Assembly (NCBI GenBank): GCA_019915135.1
Contig: JAHLMK010000010.1
Location: forward strand, 1,488,001 to 1,552,000
Direction of reading: 5' to 3'
DNA from: Strobilurus pachycystidiatus
Taxonomy: Eukaryota > Basidiomycota > Agaricomycetes > Agaricales > Physalacriaceae
Length of the DNA stretch: 64,000 nucleotides
The notes below the pieces were generated by a model. The model did not search any database. It was not told the DNA's origin and worked only from the letters and a program-made list of their open reading frames with translations. A program made the position numbers and the translations under genes. The first letter of the stretch is position 1. Every line of letters starts with the position of its first letter. Shown piece after piece: positions 33,907-46,165 of this stretch.

Positions 33907-36670
33907 ATGAAGATGGTCTCCCTTCCTTTCCTTTCTCTCCTCTTCGCTTGGGCGACGCTTTCGGCCGCTTATTCCTTTACCACCGGACAATTGAACCAGA
34001 CGGTCGATGCTCGCTTCAATCTCACTGTCTCGCAAGGTCTGTATAACCCAGACGGAGGCAAGGAGAGGTTTGTGTTTCCAGGCTCCATCCTAATCGTGCC
34101 AACCGCTCATCCAAAAACAGATTGGTATACTTCGTCAATGGAAAATTTGCCTCGGAGCAGCTCGTCATCGACGAGGGTGATACAGTCGAGGTTAGTTCTC
34201 CCTGAAACTGGGATCAGTGGATATCTGAGCGCTGATTGATTTCGATCTGTATTAGCTCTATGTGACTTCCAACATAACTTCACCATTCACGCTGCACGCG
34301 CACGGTATTGAACAAAAAGGCACACCCTGGATGGATGGGGTAGATCGCTCCCGTCTTTCTCTGTCCGTTTTTGTCTGACCACGCCCCAGGTCCCTGGAAT
34401 AACGCAGCCCATGATTCAACCAGGCGGGAACTTCACATACAAATATACGGTCAGCCAACACGGGTTTTATCACATTCACGCGCATTCGAGTATGTACTTT
34501 TATGGGAATGATACACACTGATGCCAATACCTTCATTCCGTAACAGAGCTGATGCAAGATGATGGCCTCTTTTTGGGTCTCTTTGTTCGGTCTGTGCACC
34601 ATCACTCATTGTCCCGACAGCTTTAGCTGATATCTCTCTCAGTCCCGCAGCGACCCGCGAAAAGCCGTTCCACCTCATCTCCTCGGACCCGACTGATATC
34701 GCGCAGCTCACTGAAGCTGAACAAAATCCCCACCCGTTCCTGATCAACGACTGGAGACATCATACTTCGGATGATGTCCTAGCAATCTGGAAAGCCTCTA
34801 ACATCGAACCTCTGTACGTCACTTCCGATGGCACCTCGCTTCATTCGTATCATTGATAGCCCGGCGGTCATGTAGCTGTGTGCAATCCATTCTCATCAAC
34901 GGTCAAGGCGCCACTGTGTGTCCCCCCGCAGACGAACTCGCGGCCATAGCAGCTGCTAAAGGCTTCGGCCCTGTTACAGCTCTCGGGTAAGATACATCTG
35001 CCTCCAATATACGGTAATCATACACTCATGATTCATAGATGTTACCCCGTAAACTCATCTTTCCTCAACCCTCCCATACCGGGCTTCGGTCTAGAATCAA
35101 ATGTCTCCGCAATTCCTTTGGACTTATGGCAGACATGCGAAACGTCTGGTGGGTCGACTCTTTTTGTCTGACAGCCTCCTCTTGCTGAGGAGACGTCGAC
35201 GTAGGTAACGACAACCCACTTTACACTGTGACCGTGGACAACTCGAATACGTCCTGGGCTGTTCTCAGCTTTGTGAATGCTGGCGGATTGTGGGAGCAGC
35301 GTGTCTCCGTTGACGAGCATCCCCTGTATATTTTCGGTCCGTTTGAGTTGTTCCGCTTTTCGCGCAGCTATCTCATGAACATGCAGAAGTCGAGGGCGAA
35401 TACGTTAATGTGTCTGCACCCGTCGACGTTGTCTCCGTAAGTGTCCAACTGCATGAACTCGATCCAAACTCATTCTGGTTAGATCATCTCTGGGATGCGC
35501 GTAACTGCCGCCATAAAGCTCGACAAAGATCCCGGCTCTTCATACACGATTCGTGTCTCCGCCAACGTCCTGCCGCAAGCAATCTCGGGCTATGGCATTC
35601 TCCAATACGATGGTAGCAATGGCCAGCTGGCGCCCCTTGTCAAGCCCGCTCCAGGATTCCCCGCCCTCCCGACATCCAACGCTTCTATCTCATACGCGAG
35701 TGCCCCTCTAACCACAGCGCAGGGTTTATCTGCCAACGCCACAGAATTTGATCCCAGCGGCCCTGGTGCGGCGCCATACATTCGTAATCCCCCACCTAGC
35801 ACCGACTTTGTTGCTCATACGCTCTTCTTCCATATGTCCCGACCCAATGGGACGTCCTGGGCCATCAATGACACTGGGTTGCAGACAAGCATGTACGAGG
35901 ACTCTGAGCGACCGCTGATTTGGGAGAGCGTATGGTCAGAGGTGGTCGAGGCCGTTCAGGATAATGTTGGGCCGTATGTCAACTCGTCGCTCGTCGAGTC
36001 GGGATCGGTCTATCTGGTACCCATTCTGAATACTGTGGTTGACCTGATATTTGTGGTTCCGAACCAGGACAGGTGGGTTCTTCTACAAATTCTAGAGTCA
36101 ATTTCCTACTGATGACTGCATCCGTATTGCAGCCCGCCTCATCCCATTCACAAGGTCCGCATCCTTACTGTTCTCGTTATCTCGAAGCTGAACCATGCTC
36201 ACAGCACTTCAACTCGTTCTGGCCAATCGGTGCAGGAAGCGGACTCTTCAATTGGTCGACTGTAGCGGAGGCTGTGGTAGCTGTGCCCGAGAACTTCAAC
36301 CTCATCAATCCGCCTATTCGCGACGGCTACAACACACCCCCTGCTGCGGCAGCAACGAATGGAAGTTGGATGGCAGTGAGATGTAGCATTTCTTCCGTAT
36401 CCCTATATGACCCGACTAGCTAACCACAACCCTCCAGACGTGGCCGAGAACTCTGGACCATTGACTGTACATTGTAAGTGTCCCGTTTCTTTGACACACC
36501 GGATTGGTTCAAACGTTTATTCGCAGGTCATCTTACGCAGCATATGGCGCAGGGAATGCTTGCTGGTAAGCGATCCGCGCCTTCTAGTGAAGTATGACTG
36601 ACGCCTCGTAGTCATCTTGCAAGACATGGGTAATGTTCACGTCCCGAGTCCCTACGACGAACCGCTGTGA
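33907..36670 (+). CDS. Secreted multicopper oxidase, laccase/ascorbate oxidase type
   Basis: Extracellular copper enzyme that oxidises phenols, metals or related reductants while reducing oxygen to water. The signal peptide is MKMVSLPFLSLLFAWATLS. About a dozen short introns are needed to restore GDTVE-LYVTSNITSPFTLHAHG (first copper His pair), PMIQPGGNFTYKYTVSQHGFYHIHAHS (second His cluster), SILINGQG, SPPHPIHKH (third cluster) and GPLTVHCHLTQHMAQGML (Cys-His type 1 site with axial Met). All four copper-binding blocks are intact. LHAHG and HPIHKH differ from the usual laccase HWHG and HPFHLHGH, which argues for a divergent oxidase rather than a classical laccase. It ends VPSPYDEPL. A TATA-like box is near 33863. 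Confidence 0.88.
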
Positions 36671-36971
36671 ATATGGGGTACTTCGTACACATTTCCCTAC
36701 GATATGTAGAGCTTGTTATTATCGAATCTCCCCTCATGTTGTGGAGCGGGTAATTACTAAGAAACACGATGAAGCTTTCCTCCAAATGTGCGATTCGGTG
36801 TGCAGTACACGTCGCGTCGGTCGCGAGCAACGAGGGCGGCTTAGCTATCTCCGAGATCGCCGATTGAGCGGGGTTTGAATTATTTATTTATTTACTTTCT
36901 GGGGAACTCGGGCTTTAGATGAGCGCCCCTGTTTTGCGAGACACCGAGCCTGTCTCTTTCCTTCTCCCGCC

Positions 36972-38185
36972 ATGTTTTGGACGCTGGTCGCACTTGCGAA
37001 ATATGTCGCGGCCTTTCTGGTTCTTCTTAATATCAGGTCATTTCCGATGGTCTGGCACTGTAAGTGGCGTCTGTAGGAATGGACCCGGGCTGAAATCAAA
37101 TGCAGTCCGCGTTCTTTTTCCGTGGTTCCGCTTTAAAATTGAAGAATGGCTTCATCTCCGCCAACTCCCAAAGGATCCTCGCATGCGAAATAAGCTAGAC
37201 CAGGAATGGTGGGATAGACGGTGCCCGATAGGGAAAACGCCCTCAGACGTGGTCGTCCGTCGTAAGAATTGGGTTTGTCAGTTGGCCATGTCTATAACGA
37301 ATGATGTCCAAAGACTGACGCGTCATCTCAAGCCATCGACGAGACAGACTACAACTTCCATCTCAGTAACTCATGCTACGCGAAGGTTCGTGCTGCTTCA
37401 GCCTTTCAACTCTGATTCTCAACACGCCTCCGGGCATCCAGTTGCTTGACGATACTCGTATGACCTGGGCGGTTGAATACATACCACGATTTCTCAGCAA
37501 ATCCATCGGCGGCACGGCACCCTTAGGATGCAAGTGCAATTGACCTTTGTCGGCTTCGCTGACGTTGCTCCAGCCACTTCTTTTCTATATCTCAAGGAAA
37601 TTCCCGTCTTTGCCTCTTACGAGCTCCGTTTATCCGTTTACACCTGGGGAGATAAATGGGTTCGTTGGCTCGGACACGCCTGTGTACCCTGTGTCTGACG
37701 CGTCCCCATAGACATACAATGTTGGGAAGTTTGTGTCGACTTCTAAGCGGCGCACCCCTCGAAAAATGACCGCTGTCATTGGCACGCCGGCAGATACATT
37801 GTTGAACACACCAGCCGAGACTCTCGCGGACAAACCGACAAACTTGGATCAGATAGCCGCCAAACTCGCTGCCGAAGGAGAACCTGACGGCGCCACTGTG
37901 TACTGCATTTCCGTCTCCCAGCTATGTTTCAAGATCGGAAGGATGACAGTTCCGCCCGCTCTAGTCTTTGCCATGAACGGATACACATCGGGGACCTCTG
38001 AGGTATATAGTCGTATGTGCGAGATGGACACTCAGAAGACCTTACGGGCGTTTCTGGCGGGTACATGGAAGGAAGAGGACCGTCAATGGTGGCTTGACGC
38101 CTTCGGAGAAGACATGGAGAAAATAAGGAAGGATCGCCTGGGAAGTATGGAGGCAATTCGTGGCAGTATGGAATCTGTTGACTGA
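36972..38185 (+). CDS. Thioesterase-like (hotdog fold) membrane-anchored protein, copy 1
   Basis: Member of a fungal thioesterase-like family related to THEM6 and 4HBT hotdog proteins. An N-terminal membrane segment (LVALAKYVAAFLVLLNI) is followed by FPWFRFKIEEWLHLR, DQEWWDRRCPIGKTP, then the conserved IDETDYNFHLSNSCYAK with the Asp and Asn-His-Leu-Ser block, FLYLKEIPVFASYELRL, DGATVYCISVSQLCFKIGRM and TVPPALVFAMNGY. Introns follow SFPMVWH, NWV (37277 region), CYAK, LG (37530-37573) and DKW; the LG intron has a GCAAGT donor in place of GT. The paralogue at 58165-59413 has the same intron positions. Substrate unknown. Start chosen by the membrane segment, which aligns with the paralogue. Confidence 0.8.
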
Positions 38186-38711
38186 TTGTATTGGTTTCCG
38201 TGGGATTTTCGGAACTCTGTCAGTACACAAACATCTCACCCAGACCTTTCATTGATTGGACTTATAAGTAGATGCCGCCAGGTACAGTGACAAAATTGCC
38301 AGATGAAGCGGTTCAGTTATAAAAGTGTCTACGTGAAATGACTGGTAAAACGGAGTCATTACTAGGCCAGTGTTCGAGTGGTCTTCATCATCGTCAGTTT
38401 GCGCAGCATGACAGTATCTGCTCGATTCTCAACGAGTGACGGCGTGGTTCGGTGACAGAATGAACAGTACGGCATATAGGTGGATGACACTGATTGGATG
38501 TACAGATAGATCCAGCGCTCAGTCAGCGCATCCAGTGCGGCATGTTCATTTGGTATCAAGACCTTCCAATGTCAACGCGTCGTGTCAGAGCATGCATCGG
38601 GCCGAGATTATCCTCTCACCCTATCTCCGTCTGATTACACCCAGATCCCTTAATGTACCTTTCCCTCTTGCCATCATTTGTTTCGTCTCTTTGCGATATC
38701 AGTCGCCAGCG
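38186..38711. other. Intergenic stretch without a supported gene
   Basis: Tandem-gene spacer; no recognisable coding sequence. Confidence 0.45.
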
Positions 38712-39879
38712 ATGCGCTTGCCCCGCCGCAGTGTAGTTGGCTACGCCCTGGCGGCAGCGGCAATATTTCTACTCCTTTCTTCGTGTTATACCATCGGCCT
38801 TAACTCGCCGGGCGATACCCCTCGATTCGCATACGTCCTGTATGCCACAAAACCACCGTATCTCTGCAATGCGGTGCGTGCCGTTGTCCGATTTTCTGTG
38901 TGCTAACTCATGATTGTGATCGTTCTAGCTGATTAACTTTCATCGACTCAAAGAGCTCGCCGCGACTGCAGAGCTGGTGCTCGTGTATCCCAAGGAATGG
39001 ACCTCGTGGTCTTCATGGCTGCACGGGAAACCTTCGAAGAATATCAGAGCCTTGCTCCACAAGGCGCGTAAAGAGTATGGTGTTCGCCTATACCCTGTGG
39101 ATACCCTCGCACAACGAACAGGCTCTCGTAAGTGTTATAACTCGATTCTGTCCTCGGTCAAGAGCCCTAAACTTCCCCACAGAGACGTGGAAGGAGAGTA
39201 TGACCAAGCTGTACATTTTTGCCATGACAGATTACGACCGCATTGTATACTTCGATAACGACGGACTCGTTCTAAAGAACATGGAGTAAGTGGGGACTTC
39301 AATGACAACGGAGACAGCGGAGTAATCGTGACATTTTTATAGCCACCTCTTTGTGGAACGCGACGCTCCCCTTATCCTACCACGCGCATACTGGATGCGC
39401 AAACAGACATTTGCCACGCATATAATGGTTGTACGTCCATCCACCGATCTCTGGGATAGAGTCACGGAGTACTTGCATGCGCCGCCAGACCGCGTATATG
39501 ATATGGAGGTAAGGGCGCCTCTCTCTCTCGACCAGAGCTGTTTCACGGAAATCTGTAGATCATAAACCATCTATTTGCAAATATCACCGCCACACTTCCT
39601 CACAGGGGCTATGCCCTACTTACTGGGGAGTTCCGAGATCAAGACTCACGACACGCGGCCTACCTTCGAGACGATCCTGACGTGGAATGGGATCCATACG
39701 AGGAGATTGCACTTTCTCACTACGTGCATTTTTCGGATTGGCCTCTCCCAAAGCCATGGAAGTACCTGCGGCAGAGTGACTTCAGGCAAGAGCAGCCACA
39801 AACAGAGGGCGATAGGGAGGTGTGGACAGGCCTGTACCATATGTATCGACGCGAAAAGGCGGAGTTGTGTTCGTCCTGA
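38712..39879 (+). CDS. GT8-type glycosyltransferase, type II membrane protein
   Basis: Golgi-type glycosyltransferase of family GT8, close in layout to yeast GNT1-like and glycogenin-like enzymes. The N-terminus MRLPRRSVVGYALAAAAIFL is a short cytoplasmic tail plus one membrane segment. The lumenal domain has RFAYVLYATKPPYLCNA, LINFHRLKELAATAELVLVY, SMTKLYIFAMTDYDRIVYFD followed by NDGLVLKN (the DxD metal and nucleotide-sugar site), PRAYWMRKQTFATHIMVVRP and WDPYEEIALSHYVHFSDWPL. Four introns (after CNA, after RTGS, after KNM and after DME) restore the frame. All expected blocks are present, so it should be active. The acceptor is unknown. Confidence 0.85.
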
Positions 39880-40451
39880 TGAAACGGCCTTCTGTCGGTC
39901 GCGTTTGGTTTTTGTATGACGTTGTGAGCTTGAATCATGACGGGTTTGATTTACGGGTACACACACCCTTGCCTTGCCTATGAACTATCAGTCATCAAGG
40001 AAAGCCTAGTGCTGGTAAACGTTCCCTACCGGCTCACCTGACAGGAAGTCTACCTATCTGATAATCTACCTAACTAACAACACTTACAAGTAAGCCTCGT
40101 AGATCGGTAATTCGAGTGCAAGCTCAGCAGGGCCATCGTTACTTAGGTATTTTATGAATTCAAAATCAATAAATACACGGCACGGACCCAAAGGATCGCC
40201 AAACGCAGCGTAGATAAGTGCTATATCTTTGATTGATGGTTTGACCATTCAGATTGACTCAGACTAGCGATCACGTGGGCGCCTCGTTGCTCTGCCTGAC
40301 GCGTCGTTCCCGTGATGACTCATTTGTTCATTCCCAAATTGTCTCCCAGGCCCATCAACCATCTGGCTCGCTTCCACATCAACGCTCATACTGCTGCTTC
40401 GCACGTAATACATCGCTCCTACGCTACGTCTCATCTTGAACCAAATTCAAC
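39880..40451. other. Intergenic stretch without a supported gene
   Basis: Spacer between the glycosyltransferase and the F-box gene; no recognisable coding sequence. Confidence 0.45.
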
Positions 40452-42516
40452 ATGCCCCGCAAAGCAGCCACAGCTATGGACGCGGCGCCAGAGGCACCAC
40501 TTCGTCGCTCCTCCCGCATCATGGAGCAGGCCAAGCCTAACGTTGAAGCAGCTGCTCCCAAAAAACCTCGTGCAAAAAAAGCGGCGCTCGTCGAGAACAA
40601 AGGCGGCGAGGTGCAGGACAAAAAGAAGAATTCGTCAGGCAGGACAGGCAAGACTGACACCGAGGAGGTTAGTGACGAAGTGGAGGAGGAGGTAATCAAA
40701 GACGTGCGTGCATTTTTTGTCGTTGTGTGGGCTTTCATGTTGATGTTTGCTTCAACCCAGGTGAATCCCGCACCCACGGCGGCTAGCAAGGTTGACTTGG
40801 GCTCTCAGGCTGACCTAAAAAGCGTCAAGCCCGCTTCGAGGGCAGCCAGCACAAAAATCGCATCTCGTCGTGGATCAAAGAAGACTTCATCGAAGGTGTG
40901 TACCTCCGCCGTCATACTTCAATTTGCATCGGACTACGCCACCCTCGTCATGCCGACTCTTCCCAAATCTTCCTGAATTCTTTTTTTTGCACCGTGAAGC
41001 TGACTCCCAGGCTATATCAGGCTCGCGCAACCGAGTCTGCCGTAACCAACGGCCCTGCGGAAGACACTATTGTTGAGGAGTACGACTCCGCCAAGGAGAA
41101 GATCCCTGCAGGGGAGCTTTCGACCGAGGCAGAAGTGAGGGCCGTACCGTTGATGAATTCCTCAGAGGGTACGCGAGTTTGGGATTCAACCTTTCTCTTT
41201 TCACGCTGATCGTAACGGATGCAGCAGCTGACTGCGAGGGTCCCATACCGCTTCCTCTCGAACTGGTCGACCGCATTGTCGATGAGCTCAGAGAAGATGT
41301 CGCCTCCCTCAAAAGCTTACGCCTTGTCAGCTCTAATTTCCGAAAGCAGACACGCGTTGAAAGACATCTTTTCCGACGAGTCACCTTCCCCAAGTCATCC
41401 AACTGGTCATTTTCTCTGAGCAAGCAATCGAAACCCGCGAAAAAGGACCTCCTTAGAATCGCCCATCATGTTGACAGTCTGCTTCTGGTAGGCGGACGCC
41501 TCAGCGCTCGCCTTCGAGAATCTGCAGTCCCTGGGACTCAGGATGCATGCGCTTTGGGATGCCGTACTCCCGTCCTCAACGAGACTCATTCACAGTCTCA
41601 CGACCCTCGAGCTCTCTTACCCCGCCACCGATGACACTAGCAAGAGACTTCTCCTCCAATTCATCCTTTCTTTCCCAAGCCTTTCTTACTTGGCCTTGAA
41701 GGGACTGAGTTTCGACAGTGCTGGAGATGAACTTAGTGTCGAAGATCTTGTTACAAAGTCGCGGCTTCCGATTCGTCGATTATATCTCGACTTGGATAGG
41801 ATACACGGAGATGGTGGCGAGACGATGGCTGAGAGGTTTGTCTCCAGACTGGTGGATGCTACAACGACGCCGGACTCACTGGAAGAGCTGTATGTCTCCG
41901 GGTATCGAAAAGGCCTGGACATTGTGCGCGCATGCACAGCACTCAAGGTCCTGAACATAGCGTTTGATAAGCTCGATAAAGGTGAGCGACTCTCGACCTC
42001 ACGGCTTGACATGCTCATGTGTCCCTACCAGACAACCTCCAACCCATTCCCCTTCGAGGTATTGCGAAATTGACTCTTGGCTTCTCCATTTGGGAGGTAC
42101 AGTACATGGACAAGGCCAATGTCATTCTCGATTGGTATGCATCATGTCTGAAGGACACATCGTCTCCTGGCCGATTGGAGCAGCTCGATATCCGATGCAA
42201 TGTCAACGGTGCCATGCAAGACCCGTTCGGATGCACAAAGTATTTCCAAGCTATCCGCCGACTCGATGCCGTCGTTGCGGGGCTTCCCCTGGACACGTTC
42301 TCCATAACGTCTTCCTTCGAGCACAACTACCAGGACAATCCCATGTGCATCTCTCATGTACAAACGGTACATGACGGTGTTTGTCGCAGCTTCCCACGAA
42401 CGCTTAAGAAAGCAGGCCAGGGAAAGCACGGCGGAGTGTTTGAGTACGACCCGGTTCGTCTTTCGTCTTCGTTTCTTGGAGTCGTCACTCATCGTGATAC
42501 CAGGCATGGAGAGTAA
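40452..42516 (+). CDS. F-box protein with basic N-terminal tail; probable frame disruption near 41480-41500
   Basis: Putative substrate adaptor of an SCF ubiquitin ligase. The N-terminal tail (MPRKAATAMDAAPEAPLRRS) is rich in Lys, Arg, Ala and Ser. Introns then lead to CEGPIPLPLELVDRIVDELR, ASLKSLRLVSSNFRKQTRVE and RHLFRRVTF, an F-box. The C-terminal part has leucine-rich-repeat-like strands (SLTTLELSYPATDD, SYLALKGLSF, LEELYVSGYRKG, ALKVLNIAFDKLD). The frame must shift between IAHHVD (before 41476) and AFENLQSLGL (after 41504): either a 28-base intron (41477-41504), a larger intron ending TAG at 41491, or a real frameshift. An alternative reading is two genes, with the F-box gene starting at MNSSE near 41152; unbroken splicing from the tail favours one. 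Confidence 0.6.
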
Positions 42517-42853
42517 TGCCAGACTACCAGGGCTGGGACATGAAGGGATGGTATACACGCGTTGTATACAAGCTACAGCCTGAGGCTTAGGCGACACGAC
42601 ACAGTTGCTCGCGAAGGTATCCAGAAGCAAGAGCCCTTCTCGCGAATTTCTTTCTGCTTGTAGAGAATCAGAAGGACTTATAGACTAGCCGTCCGTGGCC
42701 ATCCATACGGTATACCACTAGTGCTGAAAACAGAATAATCATGATTATGTTCCGTGGAAGTAACCGGAGATCGGGTAGGATCCGAGTGAACTCCTTTCCT
42801 TTCCACCACTACATGCATTCGCACCCCTTGCACCAGACGACGACAAGGACGCC

Positions 42854-44062
42854 ATGGCTGAAGCAGGTTCTCAAGTTTGTCTAATTTTATTTAATTTCAG
42901 TGATGAATCTTGTCATGATAGGCGTCGAACTCAACCCTACTGTTGATTTCATCGCAGGAACCGTAGGCGGCATAGCTGGCCTGGTCGTCGGATACCCATT
43001 CGATACTGGTTCGTCGCCACTAATTCGCGTGGATGTGGCCTAAGCTCTCATGTTTTTTTCAGTCAAAGTCCGGTTCCAGGATCCAAACATGCACGGAAAA
43101 TACCGGTCGACAGTACATGCTTTGGGAACGATCGTTAAGGAGGAACGTTTCGTTGGCCTGTACAAAGGGATCACGTCGCCCTTGGTGTGTCTATCTGCCA
43201 TTCTATCCGATCGTTGTCTCATGATTGATTGCGGCAGGCCACCGCTGCGCTCATGAACGGCCTTGTCTTTGCATCATACCGCTTTCTCATGAAGATTCAA
43301 CTAGACACTGCCGACTCCATACCCACTCTCACTCAAATCGCCCTGGCAGGCGCCGGAAGCGGAATCGTATCCTCGTACGCCGTTCCCTATTCTCCGTCGC
43401 GTCGTAGCTGATCTGGCAGGATTGTCACCACACCGACGGAACTAATCAAGATCCGTCAACAACAACTCCTCACCCCCAGTTCCACGCGGTCCATCGCAGC
43501 GTCCATCATCCGCGCACAAGGCGTTCGAGGACTATTCCGCGGCATGCCAGTCACCGCTCTACGCGACTGTGGATACGGAACATATTTCTGGGCCTACGAA
43601 GCGACGTGTCGGTACTTCACTACGTCAACACAGGACGCGCCGAAGGACGAATTCCAAGTCATGATGAAGGCCATGGATGGGGAGATGCGGAGTATGCCTG
43701 GGTGGGCAGTGTTGATACTGGCGGGGGGTGTGGCGGGCGTTGCAGGGTGGCTCACGACGTTTCCTTTGGATGTGGTCAAGACGAGGATGCAAGGGACCCC
43801 GCCCTCTACGCAGGTGCTGGGACCTGGTACGCCTTTACTACATCCGACCTGCGACAATCCGTATAGAACGATGTGGAGTACAATCAAGCATTCGTATAGG
43901 TTGGATGGGCTGGGGGTATTTTTCCGAGGCCTGGCACCGACATTGATACGGTACGCTTCCCTTTGTCAATGTATGGCGGACTCATCATCCTTCGTCAGGG
44001 CCATCCCCGTGAACATCGCGACGTTCGCGACGTTCGAGGCAGTCGTACATGCATTATCTTAA
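42854..44062 (+). CDS. Mitochondrial carrier family (SLC25) transporter
   Basis: Inner-membrane solute carrier with three tandem repeats. The signature motifs are YPFDTVKVRFQ (repeat 1), TPTELIKIRQQQ (repeat 2) and FPLDVVKTRMQ (repeat 3), with GLYKGITSP, GLFRGMPVTALRDCGYGTYF and GVFFRGLAPTLIR following each. A short first exon (MAEAG) is joined across an intron to VELNPTVDFIAGTVGGIAG, which opens the first helix. Three more introns lie near 43015, 43190 and 43395, and a last one splits LIR-AIPVNIATFATFEA. It is most like the amino-acid/carnitine-type branch (Ymc, ORT, CRC1); the second-repeat motif TPTELIK is the main hint. Exact substrate not assigned. Confidence 0.88.
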
Positions 44063-44365
44063 GGTAGACGAGCTAATCACTGGATACCTACAATTCTACG
44101 ATCATACAGTTCGAAGGCACTTCACGTCTGCGATTGCATTGCAAGCTTTCAGATCAATGTTTTCGGCGGACGTGGACAAGTCGACTGGTAAATGTTCTCT
44201 TTTCTTATGATGAGAATTTGCGAGAGATAGTGCTGTAGAAGCGACGTGATGCTCACAATGTTATAAAAATTACAGGGTATCTTATTGAGTCGAAAATAAA
44301 TTCGTAAATATGTCCTCCAAGAACGTCAATCACTTTACGCCGCGAACACAGACTGAAACAATCTC

Positions 44366-45857
44366 TCATACACTGGCAACCGAATGCGCATCGTACTTCG
44401 TCTGATCCCTTCCTCTTCCCAAGTCTTCGTAACTCTCATCGCCCGGCACACGGATCCTAAATGGACCTTCGCCTCCATCCCTCATTCTCACGTCCCCTTC
44501 CCTCTCATGGTCGAACTTGCTTACGCTCGTCGTCGTCGTGGTTGTCGCCGTACCCTTTGTACTCAAGTCCTGTAAGTGAAATCCCGTCATAGTTGCAGGC
44601 GCAGCGGTGCTATCCTTCTGTGTGAAGACCCTTGAGGCAAAGTGCAAGACGGTAGACATGAAGCTGTTCTTGCGCCGCTGTTCGCTCTGCGACTCTTCGC
44701 GGATTCGAATGGCGGCTGTGACAACGACGGGGATGTTGCATACGATCAGGGAGACACAGTCCTAGGACAAGCGAGTGATCAGAGAAAAGAGAGGAGAAGG
44801 ACTGGAGATGATCTCACCTCGACTAGGGCCGCAATGACAACCTTGACACCGCCTAGCGTCAGAATATACGCCGCGTGAACGAGGGAGACGATCGTCGTCA
44901 CTATACATGTGGAAAAGATGACCATGAGCCGGTGACGCAGCCCCACATCTTCCAGACCCGAAAGAAGTTTAAGCGGCGCGATGATTAGAATGAGATCCGC
45001 AAGGACGTCAGCTGCCAGCAAGTGGGTCAGTAACAGATGTCGGAAAAATACAATTTGGAAACGTTCACTCACACACTAGCTGGCATATGGCTACCGCCTT
45101 CGTGAGCGTACACTGCGGGCTCCGCATATCCTTCCACCTCGGCTCGGGCTCACATACCCAGAAGAGCTGCGCGAGGAGAAACAGGAGGACCAAGAAGAAT
45201 ATGACGGCGACATAGAGGAGTCGCCGCCGCCGCCGCTCGCTTGGGTCGAGCCGAATTATCGAGAAGAGAATGGAGAGGCGGGCGGACCTAACGAGTAGGC
45301 ATAAAAAAAGTGACTATGAAGTCGAGAATGTACCAACCATATGATGGTATAGAACGAGGTCGCCATAAGGTAGTAGGCGGCTACTCTGGCTGTCTTGGAG
45401 AGGTCGTCTATAGAAGTTTCAGTCAATCGAGGCGAACTGAAATGAGGCGAATTTGATGCCCACTAGGATTTTCGACATGCATGAATACAGCCACAATCTG
45501 AGCGATGAGGATAATCATCGAGAAGAGCGCCCATAGCTATGGCGGGAGGGTCAGAGATCAGAGGAAATTCAAGGGCTCATCAAGCAGGAAATAAACAACT
45601 GCAGTCTTCGAAAACAAGAAGCGTCGAACAGAGTCGGACCAACAGTCGAAAATCAAAGGTGGACTTACGTCGTCGGCCCACATCCTACCACGTCGCACGA
45701 ACAGCCGGTACACGGTTGTGGAGATGGCCACGAAGGAGCATACCGCAGAGGTTACTGTCACCGCACACCCAACGATAAGCTTTTAATCGACATGAGAGGA
45801 CAGGATCGAATGCGCACTCTTGATCTGGACCAACGGATCGTGTATGTTTATGGCCAT
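44366..45857 (-). CDS. Seven-helix fungal membrane protein, rhodopsin/PTH11-like
   Basis: Integral plasma-membrane protein of the seven-helix type abundant in basidiomycetes; possible receptor-like role. A very short first exon (MAINIHDPL) joins to LIVGCAVTVTSAVCSFVAIS (helix 1), RRGRMWADD-LWALFSMIIL (helix 2), TARVAAYYLMATSFYTIIW, a WVCEPEPRW loop with a later PQCTLTKAVAICQ (paired loop Cys), DVLADLILIIAPLKLLSGL, and IFSTCIVTTIVSLVHAAYIL followed by DCVSLIVCNIPVVVTA. The cytoplasmic tail is long and polar (TKGTATTTTTTSVSKFDHE) and ends AHSVASV. Introns are short except near 45560. Ligand and coupling unknown. Confidence 0.75.
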
Positions 45858-45899
45858 GATCCCTCTGTGAGCGCAGGAGGGCAGAGGATAGCAAGAGGA

Positions 45900-46165
45900 T
45901 CAGCAACCAGCGAGCAATGAGGGCTCAAGAGTGATTAAGTAGAAGTAAGTGGGCCACACGCGCATGGAAAGAAGGTCAATGGCAGACGTCGTGATGCTTG
46001 CCATGGCGCGTGAATTGACCGGAAAGAGTTTGGGGTCCGGGAGCTTCTCGAAGGCTATCTTGGCTGCCATATTGAAGACGTAAATTTGGACGATCTCCTC
46101 GGAGGAGATGGAGCGGAGGGCTCGCGGAACATAATAATACAATGCAGTATATGCAAAGTCCTCTG
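45900..46165 (-). CDS. Unassigned conserved-looking open frame upstream of the seven-helix gene
   Basis: On the minus strand a frame reads DFAYTALYYYVPRALRSISS, then EEIVQIYVFNMAAKIAFEKL, and ends LITLEPSLLAGC with TGA. It has balanced composition and looks like real protein. A splice acceptor (GACCAG) precedes it, but I found no donor and start codon in the matching phase upstream. It could be the last exon of a small gene, a gene remnant, or chance. It ends 42 bases before the start of the seven-helix gene. Confidence 0.3.
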
